A DNA stretch of 64,000 nt. Source: an uncultured Acidimicrobiales bacterium. GTDB taxonomy: Bacteria; Actinomycetota; Acidimicrobiia; Acidimicrobiales; Bin134. Within the stretch, counting starts at the first letter, position 1. Each line of letters opens with the position of its first letter. Positions 19,086 to 28,265 of this stretch are shown one piece after another. Below the pieces are notes generated by a model that was not told the origin of the DNA, made no database searches, and was given only the letters and a program-made list of their open reading frames with translations. The stretch is taken from positions 3,101,076 to 3,165,075 of the forward strand of contig OX638344.1 of the NCBI GenBank assembly GCA_951813555.1. The letters are read 5' to 3'. Position numbers and translations under genes: made by a program.

Positions 19086-20813
19086 GTGCGCATCGGCATC
19101 GATACCGGAGGGACGTTCACCGACGCTGTCGTAGTTGCCTCGGTCCCTGATGGGACAGCCCGGGTCGGCCTGGGCAAGGCGCTGTCCACACCGGGCGATC
19201 TGACTAAGGGGGCATTGGCCTCAGTGGAGGCCGCCGCGGCCGACTTGGAACGGCCGCTGGGACAAGTGCTGAGCCAGGCCGACTCAATCGGCTACGCCAC
19301 CACCGTCGGGCTGAATGCCCTGTTGACCGAGACCGGAGCGTCCATCGGCCTGATAACCACCGAGGGGTTCGAGGCCACCCTGCCGGTGGCCCGGGCAGCC
19401 AAAGTGGCCGGGCTTTCCCCGGCTGAGGCTACCGAGGCCGTCTGCTGGGCCAAGCCCCCGATGCTTTTGAGCCGCAAGCGAATTGTCGGGGTGCCGGAGC
19501 GAATCGACGCGGCTGGCGAGACAGTGCAACCGCTGGACGAGGCCGCGGTGGTCGCCGCGGTAGAGGCGTTGCGCGACGACGGGGTGCAGAGCTACGCCGT
19601 GTCCTTGTTGTGGTCGGTGGCCGAACCCCGCCATGAGGCCAGAATTGCCGAGCTGATCGACCAGATACACCCCGGTGCCCATATTTCGCTGTCGTCGGCT
19701 GTCCCTCGGATCGGTGAATACGAGCGAACCATGTCCGCGGTGCTGGACGCCTATGTGGCCCCGCTGGTAGCGAAAGAGGTTCGGTCGCTGGCTGATGTGC
19801 TCGCCGACCGGGGATTCAACGGCACGCTTCAGATCATGCAGTCCAGCGGCAGCACCAGGGCGGTTGATGCCGCTTTACGCCCGGTGGAAACCCTGCAATC
19901 CGGCCCTGTCGCCGGGTTGACGGCATCGGCGGGGCTCGTCGGGCGGCTGGGCCGAACTGAGGCCATCGCCACCGATGTGGGCGGAACCAGCTTCGACGTG
20001 GGCCTCGTTACCGACGGCCAGGTCACCATGGCATCTCGCCCGATGATCGGCCGCTGGGCTCTGGCCCATCCAGTGGTGGAAGTGGTGTCGATCGGCACTG
20101 GTGGGGGGTCGCTGGCCTGGATAGACCCAGTGTTGGGCAGCCTGCGGGTAGGTCCCCAGTCGGCTGGTGCCAGGCCCGGCCCAGCGTGCTACCGCCGAGG
20201 GGGAACGGCCCCCACCCTGACTGACGCCGCGGTGGTGTTGGGCTATCTCAGCGGGCTAGGGGATGTGCTGGAGTTGGACCAAGACGCGGCGACTGGAGCG
20301 GTGGAACGGGAGGTGGCTGCCCCGCTGGGGCTGTCAGTACCCGATGCCGCCTACGCGGTGGTGGGGGTGGCCTGCTCCCAGATGGCCGACCTGATCCGCC
20401 GGGTTACCGTCCAGAGGGGCCACGACCCCGCGGGTTTCACCATGCTGGCCTACGGCGGGGCCGCCCCCCAGTACGCCACCCGATACGCGGCCGAGGTGGG
20501 TGTAGCCGAAGTAGTAGTGCCCGCGGCCGCGTCGGTGTTCTCTGCGCTGGGAGCCACGGGAAGCGATATCGGATCTGGACCGCTGACCGTCTCGGCGACG
20601 GAGCCGCCGTTGATCGGACATCGCGACGCCTGGTTCGGCCGCCAGCTCATCTCCTGTCCAGTGTTCGACGGCCACCGCCTAGTACCGGGCACTCGCCTGG
20701 AGGGCCCTGCTCTGATCGATCACCCGTCGACTGCCATCGTGTTGCGTCCCGGCGACCGGGCTGAGGTCACCTCCGAGGGCCACACCCGCCTGTTCCCCGG
20801 ACCGCCGTCATGA
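19086..20813 (+). CDS. Hydantoinase/oxoprolinase family protein, HyuA subunit
   Basis: A 575-residue HyuA-type protein with the N-terminal ASKHA phosphate-binding motif GIDTGGTFTDAVV and a second ATP-site segment ATDVGGTSFDVGLV. The family includes ATP-dependent N-methylhydantoinase, 5-oxoprolinase and the alpha/beta subunits of acetone and acetophenone carboxylases. It works with HyuB, encoded immediately downstream with a 4-base ATGA overlap. The zinc-ribbon tail on the partner points to a carboxylase-like complex as an alternative to a simple hydantoinase. The start is GTG at 19086. Confidence 0.88.
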   Translation: MRIGIDTGGTFTDAVVVASVPDGTARVGLGKALSTPGDLTKGALASVEAAAADLERPLGQVLSQADSIGYATTVGLNALLTETGASIGLITTEGFEATLPVARAAKVAGLSPAEATEAVCWAKPPMLLSRKRIVGVPERIDAAGETVQPLDEAAVVAAVEALRDDGVQSYAVSLLWSVAEPRHEARIAELIDQIHPGAHISLSSAVPRIGEYERTMSAVLDAYVAPLVAKEVRSLADVLADRGFNGTLQIMQSSGSTRAVDAALRPVETLQSGPVAGLTASAGLVGRLGRTEAIATDVGGTSFDVGLVTDGQVTMASRPMIGRWALAHPVVEVVSIGTGGGSLAWIDPVLGSLRVGPQSAGARPGPACYRRGGTAPTLTDAAVVLGYLSGLGDVLELDQDAATGAVEREVAAPLGLSVPDAAYAVVGVACSQMADLIRRVTVQRGHDPAGFTMLAYGGAAPQYATRYAAEVGVAEVVVPAAASVFSALGATGSDIGSGPLTVSATEPPLIGHRDAWFGRQLISCPVFDGHRLVPGTRLEGPALIDHPSTAIVLRPGDRAEVTSEGHTRLFPGPPS

Positions 20814-22903
20814 CCTCGAACCCCACTCCCCGGCTAGACGCAGCTTTGTTTGAGGTGCTCCGCAACCGACTGTGGGCCATAAACGACGAGGCGGTGGACG
20901 CCATCGTGGCCGTGTCGGGCTCGCCCATCGCCACCGAGGGCAACGACTTCAACTCCGGCATCCTGACCGCATCCGGCGAGGTAGCGCTGGCCGGTCCCTA
21001 TGTGCTGGTCCATGCCGCTGCGATGGGCCAGGTAGTCCAGTTCGTCATTGATGAGTTCAGCGACGATTCCAGCATCGGCCCCGGCGACATGTTCATTACC
21101 AACGACACCTATGTGGGCGCCCCCCACCAGCCTGACGTGATGGTGGTGGCCCCCGTGTTCCGAGGCGACCGGCTCATTGCCTGGTGCGGGTCTTGTGTCC
21201 ACCAAAACGACGTGGGCGGCCCGGTTCCGGGGTCCATAACCGTGGGGGCCTCATCTATCTACGAGGAGGCGGTCCCCATGGCCCCCACCCGAATCGTGGC
21301 GGGAGGAGAACTGCTGGCCAACGTCGAGGCGGAATATCTGGGGCGGTCTCGCACTCCGGAGCTGAACCGCCTCGATCTGCTGGGCCAGATCGAGGCCAAC
21401 CGGGTTGTGGTGAGCCGGCTCAATGGACTGTGCGACCGCTACGGCACCGACACAGTTGTCGCGGTGTTCGACGGGTTCATCGCCCGCACCGAGGCCGCCT
21501 TGCGCGCCCGGCTGAAGACCCTGCCCGACGGGCGATGGCGCCACCGGGGACTGGTGGAGCACGACGGCATCGAGGATCGGATCTACGAGATCGGGCTGAC
21601 CATGACCAAGCGGGACGACTCCCTGCACCTGGACTTCGCTGACGCCAGCCCCCAGGCTCCGGCGCTGATCAACACCAGTCGGGCCATCACCTCCAGCTAT
21701 GCCATGGCCGCGGTGATGACGGTGCTGGGCTACGGCCTGCCCTGGACCCCGGCGGCGTTCTGGCGGGTCATGGACATCGACACCCAACCGGGCACCATCG
21801 TGGACTGCCTGTGGCCGGCGGGCATGTCGATGGGAGTGACCGCCGCGGGCCAAGAGGTGCGCACCGCAGTCAATATCTGCCTTAGCCGAATGTTCGATGC
21901 CTCCGACGATCCGGTGCTGCACAACCAGATATTGGCTTCGTGTGTGTCGGGCTCATTTACCCAGACCATCTCGGGATCGTTCGACGACGGAAGTGGCTTC
22001 TCGGCCATGCTCTTAGACGGCCTGCCCGGCGGATCTGGCGCCCGGTGGGGTGGCGACGGACCCGACACCGGCGGCTATGTGACCTCCCCAGCCGGGTTGT
22101 GCACCAACATCGAGACCAACGAGCAGCACTACCCGGTGCTGTACCGCTACCGCAAGGAGCGGCCCGACTCGGGCGGACCGGGCCGTTGGCGGGGCGGAGT
22201 GGGCGTGGAACACGCCTACCGGCTCCACCGAGCCAACGGGACGGCAACCTCCACCGTGTTCGCCCATGGCCAGCAGCCCCCCACCGCGGCAGGAGTGGTC
22301 GGCGGGGAGCCCGGCATGCAGCACACCGGGGTGTATCAGCGGTCAGATGGTGTAATTGAGGTGCCGCCCCCCAAACAAGTGGGTGAGCTGGCTGTTGGTG
22401 ACGTGTACGCAAACCTGTGCGGCGGCGGAGGCGGGGTGGGCGACCCTCTGGACCGGGACCCGGCTGCGGTGGAGCACGACGTGGCCGAGGGCCTGGTCAC
22501 CCAGGCTGGTGCCGCCCGGGACTACGGCGTGGTGGTTGGCGATCGCTCCGCAACCGAAGCGCTGCGAACAGCCCGACGCCGAAAGCGCATCGGCCGCAAC
22601 CCCGCACCACCCCTAGCTGAACCCTCCGCCGGTCGGCGGCTCAGCTCCACCGTGATCATGGCCGACAGCCACTACCTATGCCGCCGATGCGGCCACAACC
22701 ACGGCCCCACCACCGAGCCCCTAGTCAGCCTGCTCACCCTGGCCCGCTCCCCCGTCGCCCAACGCACCCCCTGGCCATCAGCCCGCCCCGGTGCCGACCG
22801 CTTTGAGATCAGACGGCTGTACTGCCCCGCCTGCGCCGTCCAGGTGGACGTTCACGTGGCCTTGGCCGACACCCCCCTTCTTGAAACCGCTGAGCTGCTG
22901 TAG
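20810..22903 (+). CDS. Hydantoinase B/oxoprolinase family protein with C-terminal zinc-ribbon extension
   Basis: A 697-residue protein. The first ~560 residues are a HyuB domain (NDTYVGAPHQPDV, GSGARWGGDGPDTGG, GGGGGVGDPLDRDP). A further ~80 residues then contain two CxxC pairs, CRRCGHNHG and YCPACAVQVDV. Acetone-carboxylase gamma subunits are small zinc-ribbon proteins of this general look, so the tail may be a fused gamma-like domain. With HyuA this suggests an ATP-dependent carboxylase or hydantoinase complex of unknown substrate. The ATG overlaps the HyuA stop. Confidence 0.85.
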   Translation: MTSNPTPRLDAALFEVLRNRLWAINDEAVDAIVAVSGSPIATEGNDFNSGILTASGEVALAGPYVLVHAAAMGQVVQFVIDEFSDDSSIGPGDMFITNDTYVGAPHQPDVMVVAPVFRGDRLIAWCGSCVHQNDVGGPVPGSITVGASSIYEEAVPMAPTRIVAGGELLANVEAEYLGRSRTPELNRLDLLGQIEANRVVVSRLNGLCDRYGTDTVVAVFDGFIARTEAALRARLKTLPDGRWRHRGLVEHDGIEDRIYEIGLTMTKRDDSLHLDFADASPQAPALINTSRAITSSYAMAAVMTVLGYGLPWTPAAFWRVMDIDTQPGTIVDCLWPAGMSMGVTAAGQEVRTAVNICLSRMFDASDDPVLHNQILASCVSGSFTQTISGSFDDGSGFSAMLLDGLPGGSGARWGGDGPDTGGYVTSPAGLCTNIETNEQHYPVLYRYRKERPDSGGPGRWRGGVGVEHAYRLHRANGTATSTVFAHGQQPPTAAGVVGGEPGMQHTGVYQRSDGVIEVPPPKQVGELAVGDVYANLCGGGGGVGDPLDRDPAAVEHDVAEGLVTQAGAARDYGVVVGDRSATEALRTARRRKRIGRNPAPPLAEPSAGRRLSSTVIMADSHYLCRRCGHNHGPTTEPLVSLLTLARSPVAQRTPWPSARPGADRFEIRRLYCPACAVQVDVHVALADTPLLETAELL

Positions 22904-22929
22904 AGGAATTGAAACCTCCGGCGGCCGTT

Positions 22930-23352
22930 CTATGGGGCTGGCGCCACCATGAGTCCGAGATGGGAGGCGGCGGCGGTGAGTTGTTGGTCGCCACTGGCGA
23001 AAACTGTGTCCCCGTCGGCAATTGCCTGCGCAGCGGCCAGGTGAACTGCGTCGTAGCCGCGGAGTTGCTGCTCTTCGGCCAAGGCGCCCGCAGATCGGAC
23101 CAGTCGGTCGGTGATCTCGATGTGATCGATTTGGGCGCTGAGGTCGTTGAGTAGCGAAACCGCAGAGGCAAGCCCTCCTCCGCTTAACCGCCCGAGTCGC
23201 TGAGCCCGAGCCAACGCGGCTCGGGCCTCGACGTAGATGAGACGCACACTGACGATCCGCCCTGCTTCATTCCAAAGTCGCTCGCAGGAATCGGAATTCG
23301 GCTCGTCGATGATCAGGGGGATGAACGCGGACGTATCGAAGTAGACGATCAC
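22930..23352 (-). CDS. PIN-domain ribonuclease toxin (VapC type)
   Basis: A 140-residue PIN domain. The acidic active-site set is complete: Asp6 (YFDTSAF), Glu42 (YVEARAA), Asp101 (GYDAVHLA) and Asp122 (ASGDQQL). Such toxins cleave tRNA or rRNA when freed from their antitoxin. The start overlaps the stop of the upstream antitoxin gene by 4 bases, the usual antitoxin-first order. It lies between HyuB and an SDR gene, in an otherwise metabolic region. Confidence 0.9.
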   Translation of the reverse strand: MIVYFDTSAFIPLIIDEPNSDSCERLWNEAGRIVSVRLIYVEARAALARAQRLGRLSGGGLASAVSLLNDLSAQIDHIEITDRLVRSAGALAEEQQLRGYDAVHLAAAQAIADGDTVFASGDQQLTAAASHLGLMVAPAP

Positions 23353-23606
23353 TGGCGCTGTTCGGCTACGAGGTCGCTCACTGTTCCCTTGCTCTTAACC
23401 CTGGAGTGGGCCAGCCTTCTCTTCGCCCCCTGAGCCGGAATGACCAGCCCTTCGTCAATCAGCCGGTCGATGGGTCGGGGCTCATGAAGAGGGATCAAGA
23501 GCGCCACCGCCTTCCCGTGATCGGTCACGGTGACCTCGGTCCCTGCTCGAACCGCGGTGAGGTAGCGACTCAAATTGTCCCGCAATTCTCGAACTCCAGC
23601 TTCCAT
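23349..23606 (-). CDS. Phd/YefM-type antitoxin of the PIN-domain toxin
   Basis: An 85-residue antitoxin. The N-terminus (GVRELRDNLSRYLTAVRAG) followed by EVTVTDHGKAVALLIP matches Phd/YefM DNA-binding antitoxins, and the C-terminal tail is basic and probably disordered until bound to toxin. It would autoregulate the pair. The ATG at 23606 follows a short AT-rich gap. That gap contains an imperfect inverted repeat around 23639-23663 which could be an operator, though its symmetry is weak. Confidence 0.88.
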   Translation of the reverse strand: MEAGVRELRDNLSRYLTAVRAGTEVTVTDHGKAVALLIPLHEPRPIDRLIDEGLVIPAQGAKRRLAHSRVKSKGTVSDLVAEQRQ

Positions 23607-23663
23607 AAGACAATTATGGCGCTTTTAACAACGAATATCTAGCCATATCTCTCTATGATCTAG

Positions 23664-24494
23664 CTACCAGCGCTGTCCGCCGGCGACGGTGATGCATTCG
23701 CCGGTGATGAACGAGGCCTCGTCGGAGAGCAGGAATGCAATGACCGCGGCGGTTTCGTCGGGGTCTTGGAGGCGGCCGAGGGCGATTTTGGAGCGCACCC
23801 ATTGGCCGCGGTCACCGCCCGACTGGGCCACGGTCTGGTCGAGATAGGGATGGCCGCTGTCGGAGGCATCGGGGTTCACCCCTAGCGGCCGCACCCCGTT
23901 GACCCTGATCTGGTGGGGAGCCAACTCCATGGCATAGGCAGCCACCAGACGGTCTACTCCGGCCTTGGCCGTGGCGAACGCCGAGGTGCCGACAGCCGCA
24001 GCCACAGTGGCGTACGACGAAAGCAGCACGATCGACCCGCCGTCACCCTGGCTAACCATCTGGCGGGCGGCAGCCTGGGCTACCAAGAACGCCCCGGTCA
24101 GGTTCACGTCGGTCGACCGCCGCCACGATGCCTCGGTCAGCTCCAGCAGCGGCGCCCACCCCATTTCGGGCCCCAGCCCGCCGGCCACGTTCACCACCAG
24201 ATCGAGCCGCCCCAGCTCTCTGGCACACCGCTCGACCGCCTCATTGACCTGGGTGGCGTCGGCCACATCGGTCTCCAGCCGCAGCGCCGCCTGCCCCTCA
24301 GCTCGCACCGCCTCGACGGCGGCATCCAACGCTTCTGGCGATGCACAGGCTGAATCGGGTTGACCAACTTCCACTCGGTCGGCGCAGGCCACATCGGCTC
24401 CGGCCCGAGCCAGCCGCACCGCCACCGCCCGCCCAATCTCCGGTGAACACGCCGCCCCCATCACCAGCGCCACTTTCCCACCGAAGTCATGCAT
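23664..24494 (-). CDS. SDR-family protein with Phe in place of the catalytic Tyr
   Basis: A 276-residue short-chain dehydrogenase fold. The cofactor loop is VMGAACSPEIGRAVA, the NNAG motif reads NVAGG, and the Ser lies in LLSSYATV. At the expected YxxxK the sequence reads FATAK: the codon is TTC, so the catalytic Tyr is Phe while the Lys is kept. Activity may be lost, altered, or supplied by another residue. The ATG at 24494 fits the conserved N-terminus (MHDFGGKVALVMGA). A normal SDR of similar length is encoded at 25084. Confidence 0.85.
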   Translation of the reverse strand: MHDFGGKVALVMGAACSPEIGRAVAVRLARAGADVACADRVEVGQPDSACASPEALDAAVEAVRAEGQAALRLETDVADATQVNEAVERCARELGRLDLVVNVAGGLGPEMGWAPLLELTEASWRRSTDVNLTGAFLVAQAAARQMVSQGDGGSIVLLSSYATVAAAVGTSAFATAKAGVDRLVAAYAMELAPHQIRVNGVRPLGVNPDASDSGHPYLDQTVAQSGGDRGQWVRSKIALGRLQDPDETAAVIAFLLSDEASFITGECITVAGGQRW

Positions 24495-24568
24495 CCCCCC
24501 AGCATCCCCCACCCACTCGCCTGGCTTCCACCATTCGGCCCCGGTATGTCGAACAGTAGGGTGGCCCG

Positions 24569-25078
24569 GTGCAGGTCGGAGCCGGGCGCTATCAGATGGC
24601 GGGGGGAATTCACCGGATCCCAGTGCCTGGGGCATCCGGGAATCTCCACGCCACGGCTTTTGCAGTGTCCGGGCCCGATCCGGCGGCGGCACTGGAGGAT
24701 GTGGGGGCCGAAGTGATGGTGTGCCTGCTCACCGACGCCGAGATTGACATGCGCTTTCCCGACTATCCCGAATGGCTGGCCAATCCCTTACCTCACCAGG
24801 CCATTCACGTGCCGATGGTCGATCAAGGAGTCACCGGCGACGACGACGTTCGTGATTTGGTGAAAACCATCAACCACCACCTCAACCGGGGTACCGGGGT
24901 AGTCGTTCACTGCGGCGCCGGATACGGACGAGCCGGGATCGTGTGCATCTCGGTGCTCACCTCCCGGGGGATGGACCTCGACCATGCGGTGGCCGCGGTG
25001 CGAGCCGCACGGCCAGCGGCCGGACCCCAGTCCGATTCACAGCAGGCTCAGATCACCCGCTTGGCCGTCACCGGCTGA
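24569..25078 (+). CDS. Dual-specificity/tyrosine phosphatase-like protein
   Basis: A 169-residue protein with the cysteine-dependent phosphatase loop HCGAGYGRAG (HCxxGxxR). A general-acid Asp may lie in MVDQGVTGDDD. The size and motif fit small dual-specificity phosphatases acting on phosphotyrosine or other phosphate esters. The start is GTG 24569 or ATG 24596. A TAGGGT sequence at 24557-24562 lies 6 bases before the GTG, so the mRNA may be leaderless. It is divergent from the SDR at 24494 and convergent with the SDR at 25084. Confidence 0.8.
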   Translation: MQVGAGRYQMAGGIHRIPVPGASGNLHATAFAVSGPDPAAALEDVGAEVMVCLLTDAEIDMRFPDYPEWLANPLPHQAIHVPMVDQGVTGDDDVRDLVKTINHHLNRGTGVVVHCGAGYGRAGIVCISVLTSRGMDLDHAVAAVRAARPAAGPQSDSQQAQITRLAVTG

Positions 25079-25083
25079 CCCGG

Positions 25084-25848
25084 CTACATCCCTCCGGCGA
25101 TCTTGAAGTCGTGGCCGGTGACATACGACGAGGCATCGGAGGCCAGATACAGGGCCAGGCCGATGATCTCGTCGCAATCAGCCACCCGCTTCATCATGGT
25201 GGCCTGCCCCGAACGGGCGGGAAACTCGGGGTCGAACCGCATCGAACCCTTCATCATCTCCGACATGAACGGCCCCGGAGCGATGGCGTTGACCTTCACA
25301 TTCAGCCCAGCCCACTCGGCGGCCATTGCCCGAGTGAGGTTGTTCAGCGCCGCCTTGCTGGAGGTGTAGATGCTCACCCCAGGACCACCGCCATATGCCC
25401 CCATAGTGGTCACGTTGATGATCGACCCGGTGCCAGCCTCGCCCATGCGGGGGGCCACCAAGCCAGCCAGGCGAATCGGCCCCTTCACGTTCACCGCATA
25501 GACCTTGTCGAAATAGGCCTCGGTGCACTCGGCCACCGTGACCGGCGCGGGGTTGATTCCCGCGTTGTTTACCAGCACGTCGATCCGGCCTAGCTCGCCA
25601 TACACCTGCTCGACCAGGGCGTCGATCTGGTCCCACTCCCCCATGTGGCAGGCAATACCCCGCACCGGCTGACCGCCCAGCTCGTCGTTCAGCTCGGCGG
25701 CGGCCTCGTCGCAACCCTCTTGGCGCCGCCCGGTAATCACCACGTCGGCACCGGCCTCGGAATAACCCTTGGCAATGGACCGGCCGATGCCCTTGGTGCC
25801 CCCGGTGACCAGCGCCACCTTTCCCGTCAGATCGAACAAGCTGCTCAT
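25084..25848 (-). CDS. SDR family oxidoreductase (FabG-like)
   Basis: A standard 254-residue classical SDR with the cofactor loop VTGGTKGIGRSIA, NNAG in LVNNAGINP, Ser in IINVTTMG and the catalytic YTSSK. It ends with GHDFKIAGGM, typical of 3-oxoacyl-ACP reductase-like and related dehydrogenases. All catalytic residues are present, in contrast to the SDR at 23664. The ATG is at 25848. It lies 5 bases from the stop of the convergent phosphatase gene. Confidence 0.9.
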   Translation of the reverse strand: MSSLFDLTGKVALVTGGTKGIGRSIAKGYSEAGADVVITGRRQEGCDEAAAELNDELGGQPVRGIACHMGEWDQIDALVEQVYGELGRIDVLVNNAGINPAPVTVAECTEAYFDKVYAVNVKGPIRLAGLVAPRMGEAGTGSIINVTTMGAYGGGPGVSIYTSSKAALNNLTRAMAAEWAGLNVKVNAIAPGPFMSEMMKGSMRFDPEFPARSGQATMMKRVADCDEIIGLALYLASDASSYVTGHDFKIAGGM

Positions 25849-25916
25849 GGCCCGATCTTACGAACCGCCCTCCGGCCGACAGCCATGCGGGCTGAATGTG
25901 ACTAGCGCATCTGCGC

Positions 25917-26375
25917 TCAGTAGATGCCCAGCTCCAAACCAGCGGCCAGTGTCATGCCCAGCTCCCGACAGGCTTCCAGGTGGTCGTCGGTCAGCTCACC
26001 CACGGCCAGCACCGGCGGAGCCACCGCTTTCCACCCCAGCCCGGTGACTAGGGGCTCCACTGCCCGCACCGCCCCGGTGCCGTCGTTGCCGGCCCGCACG
26101 AAGAGCCCGTAGGGCCGGCCCCGGGTGTGGTCCAGGCAGTCGTAGTACACGGTGTCGAAGAAGTGCTTGAGGGCGCCGCTCATGTAGCCGAAGTTTTCCG
26201 GGGTGCCCAGCAGATAGCCGTCGGCGGCCATCACGTCGTCGGCGGTGGCCTCCAGCGCGGCCGCCTGCACCACCTCTACCCCTTCGATGTCGGGATGGCC
26301 GGCCCCGGCCACCACCGCATCAGTCATAGCCCGGGTGCCCCCGGTCTTGGTGTGGGAAACGACCAGCACTCGCAC
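25917..26375 (-). CDS. Flavodoxin-family/NAD(P)H-dependent FMN reductase-like protein
   Basis: A 152-residue flavodoxin fold. The N-terminal FMN phosphate loop is VSHTKTGGTRAM, and the second flavin loop is LGTPENFGYMSGALKHFFD, as in WrbA-like and multimeric flavodoxins. GTG at 26375 is taken as the start because it begins directly with the first beta strand; the open frame upstream is antisense-free only because it shadows the MFS gene. It probably reduces quinones or nitro compounds, but the partner is unknown. Confidence 0.82.
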   Translation of the reverse strand: MRVLVVSHTKTGGTRAMTDAVVAGAGHPDIEGVEVVQAAALEATADDVMAADGYLLGTPENFGYMSGALKHFFDTVYYDCLDHTRGRPYGLFVRAGNDGTGAVRAVEPLVTGLGWKAVAPPVLAVGELTDDHLEACRELGMTLAAGLELGIY

Positions 26376-26413
26376 TGCCCCGACCGTACTCCCGCATCGA
26401 CGGCGAACAAGGC

Positions 26414-27658
26414 CTAACTCGCGGCTGTGCCCACATCCATCGATTCGAACCGGCGGGTGCCCACCAGCCAGGCGGCCAGCACCACGATGGTGCCCGCGCC
26501 GATGGCCACTGTGATTCGGGCGCCGATCCAGTCGTACAGCGCTCCTTGGACCATGGTGCCCACGCCAATGGCCACGTTGATCGCCATCAGGTACAGAGCG
26601 ATGATCCTTCCCCGCATCGACTCGTCTACTTGGAGCTGGATGACGGTGTTCAGCGTCGACGCGGTGGTGAGATGGCAGCCCCCGAGGATGAGTAGGAACA
26701 CGATGGCCATGGCGTACCAAGGGGCAAGTCCGAACCCGGCCAGCGCCAGGCCGTAGACGCTCAGCCCAATGGCCAGCAGTCGGGAACGGGCTGTGAACTG
26801 CCCCCTCCCGGCCACCAGCGGGAAGAAGATCACTGAGCCGATACCGGTGCCCGAGGCCAGCAGGCCGAGTTGCCAGCCGGTGGCATTGAACTCCTCTTCG
26901 GCGAACACCACGATCAAAAAGATGAGGGGCTGCGCGCAAACGGCGGTTATGAGCACCGTTTTGAATGCTCTTTGGATGCCGGGCTGAGTTCTCCAGTAGC
27001 CCACCACGTCCCGCAGGTCGGCGAACACCCGGATGGGGGGCGGGTCGTCGGGCAACAGCCGGGGCACCTGGATGAGCACCACGGCGAACAGCACCGCAAA
27101 AAAGGACATCCCGTTGGCGAAGAACACCCAGCCCGGCCCGAAGAACCCCAACAGCACGCCGCCGAGGGCCGGCCCCGCGGCCCGGGTGGCCTGGAACTGG
27201 GTGGAGTTGAGGGTCACCGCGTTCAACAGCAGCTCTTTGGGCACCAGCTCGGAGATGAATGCCTGCCAGGCGGGCAGCATGAACCCGTTGAGAATCCCAT
27301 AACCCCAGGCCAAAAGCATGTATATCACCGGCGAGCGCACCCCTGTCGCCCACAGGGCGGAGAACCCGAAGGCTCCCACGCAAAGCAGGCTCTGGGTCAC
27401 CAGGATGATGCTGCGCCGGGGCACCCGGTCGGCCAGCGGACCGGCCCACAGGTTGGTGAGCACCGTCATCAGCATCTGGGTGATGGTCACCAGCCCGACC
27501 CAGGCTCCCCGATCGGTGATCTGGTCGATCACATAGGCCAGCACCAGGATCTGCATCCACGTCCCGGTGTTGGACACCAGGGCCCCGAACCAGAACAACC
27601 GAAAATTGCGAAGCCGCAAGGCCCGAGTCGAAGCCCGAAACCCCCGTCGATCAGCCAC
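26414..27658 (-). CDS. MFS transporter (EntS/MFS_3-like exporter)
   Basis: A 414-residue major facilitator with twelve predicted membrane segments. The N-terminal LRNFRLFWFGALVSNTGTW and the loop GPLADRVPRRSI match the MFS_3 group, which includes the enterobactin exporter EntS and multidrug exporters. The start is GTG at 27658. It is 38 bases upstream of the flavodoxin gene and probably co-transcribed. The substrate is unknown. Confidence 0.87.
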   Translation of the reverse strand: MADRRGFRASTRALRLRNFRLFWFGALVSNTGTWMQILVLAYVIDQITDRGAWVGLVTITQMLMTVLTNLWAGPLADRVPRRSIILVTQSLLCVGAFGFSALWATGVRSPVIYMLLAWGYGILNGFMLPAWQAFISELVPKELLLNAVTLNSTQFQATRAAGPALGGVLLGFFGPGWVFFANGMSFFAVLFAVVLIQVPRLLPDDPPPIRVFADLRDVVGYWRTQPGIQRAFKTVLITAVCAQPLIFLIVVFAEEEFNATGWQLGLLASGTGIGSVIFFPLVAGRGQFTARSRLLAIGLSVYGLALAGFGLAPWYAMAIVFLLILGGCHLTTASTLNTVIQLQVDESMRGRIIALYLMAINVAIGVGTMVQGALYDWIGARITVAIGAGTIVVLAAWLVGTRRFESMDVGTAAS

Positions 27659-27724
27659 CCAGCGACCCTACCCCCATTCAACACCATGCAACGTCGGGCT
27701 TCTGGAGACCAAATATTCATAAAA

Positions 27725-27753
27725 TTGACTGAAACTAGTGTATTGCATTCAAT
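27725..27753 (+). promoter_or_regulatory. Possible sigma70-type promoter for the HigBA-like pair
   Basis: In an AT-rich stretch of an otherwise GC-rich window, TTGACT (27725-27730) is followed after 17 bases by TTCAAT (27748-27753). The spacing and five-of-six match at -35 fit a housekeeping promoter pointing at the toxin gene about 115 bases on. The -10 match is only moderate. Confidence 0.35.
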
Positions 27754-27868
27754 TATGCCTACATATGATTCGGTCCGAGGTGGCGCTCAACCAGGAGATG
27801 GACGTTCCTGTGGCCACCCATAAGCAGCCGAAACGGGTTGCCATTGAGAAAGGACCCATCAAACTGCT

Positions 27869-28261
27869 ATGGTGAAATCACCATACCCTGCCACCGGAAA
27901 GGAACCCCTCAAGCCACTCCTGTGGGTGGGGTCAAGCAAGGAAGACCTGATGCAATTTCCCTCCAGCGTGCGACGACATGTCGGCTTTGCCCTGTACCAA
28001 GCCCAGGCAGGCGTGAGGCACCGCGACTCCAAACATCTCAAGGGGTTGGGATCGAATGTCTTGGAGGTGGTCTCACGTCATGATGGGGACACATACCGAA
28101 CCGTGTACACCGTCCGGTGGAAGGCAGCGGTTTATGTTCTTCACGCGTTTCAGAAGAAGGCGAAGCGGGGCGCGATGACACCGAAGCCTGAGATCGACCT
28201 GATCAAACGCCGCCTGCAGGCGGCCGACCAACACTACGCAGACACTTTCGGAGGGAAATAG
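27869..28261 (+). CDS. higB: RelE/HigB-type toxin (phage Gp49-like)
   Basis: A 130-residue protein of the RelE/ParE superfamily, HigB or phage-Gp49-like branch: PLLWVGSSKEDLMQFP, then LKGLGSNVLEV, then a YRTVYTVRW strand and HAFQKKAKRG near the end. Such toxins cleave mRNA at the ribosome. The start ATG 27869 keeps the family's N-terminal strand, although it has a weak ribosome site. The XRE antitoxin gene follows 4 bases later, giving the toxin-first order characteristic of HigBA. Confidence 0.85.
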   Translation: MVKSPYPATGKEPLKPLLWVGSSKEDLMQFPSSVRRHVGFALYQAQAGVRHRDSKHLKGLGSNVLEVVSRHDGDTYRTVYTVRWKAAVYVLHAFQKKAKRGAMTPKPEIDLIKRRLQAADQHYADTFGGK

Positions 28262-28265
28262 CGCC

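Noticed and set aside
23639..23663. Possible palindromic operator between the VapBC-like pair and the SDR gene
   Set aside because: Only the outer CTAG arms pair; inner positions do not line up on the same axis, so it is not supported as a feature by itself.
26376..27560. Extension of the flavodoxin frame back through the MFS gene
   Set aside because: The extra ~395 codons are the MFS gene read in another frame; the flavodoxin fold begins at GTG 26375.
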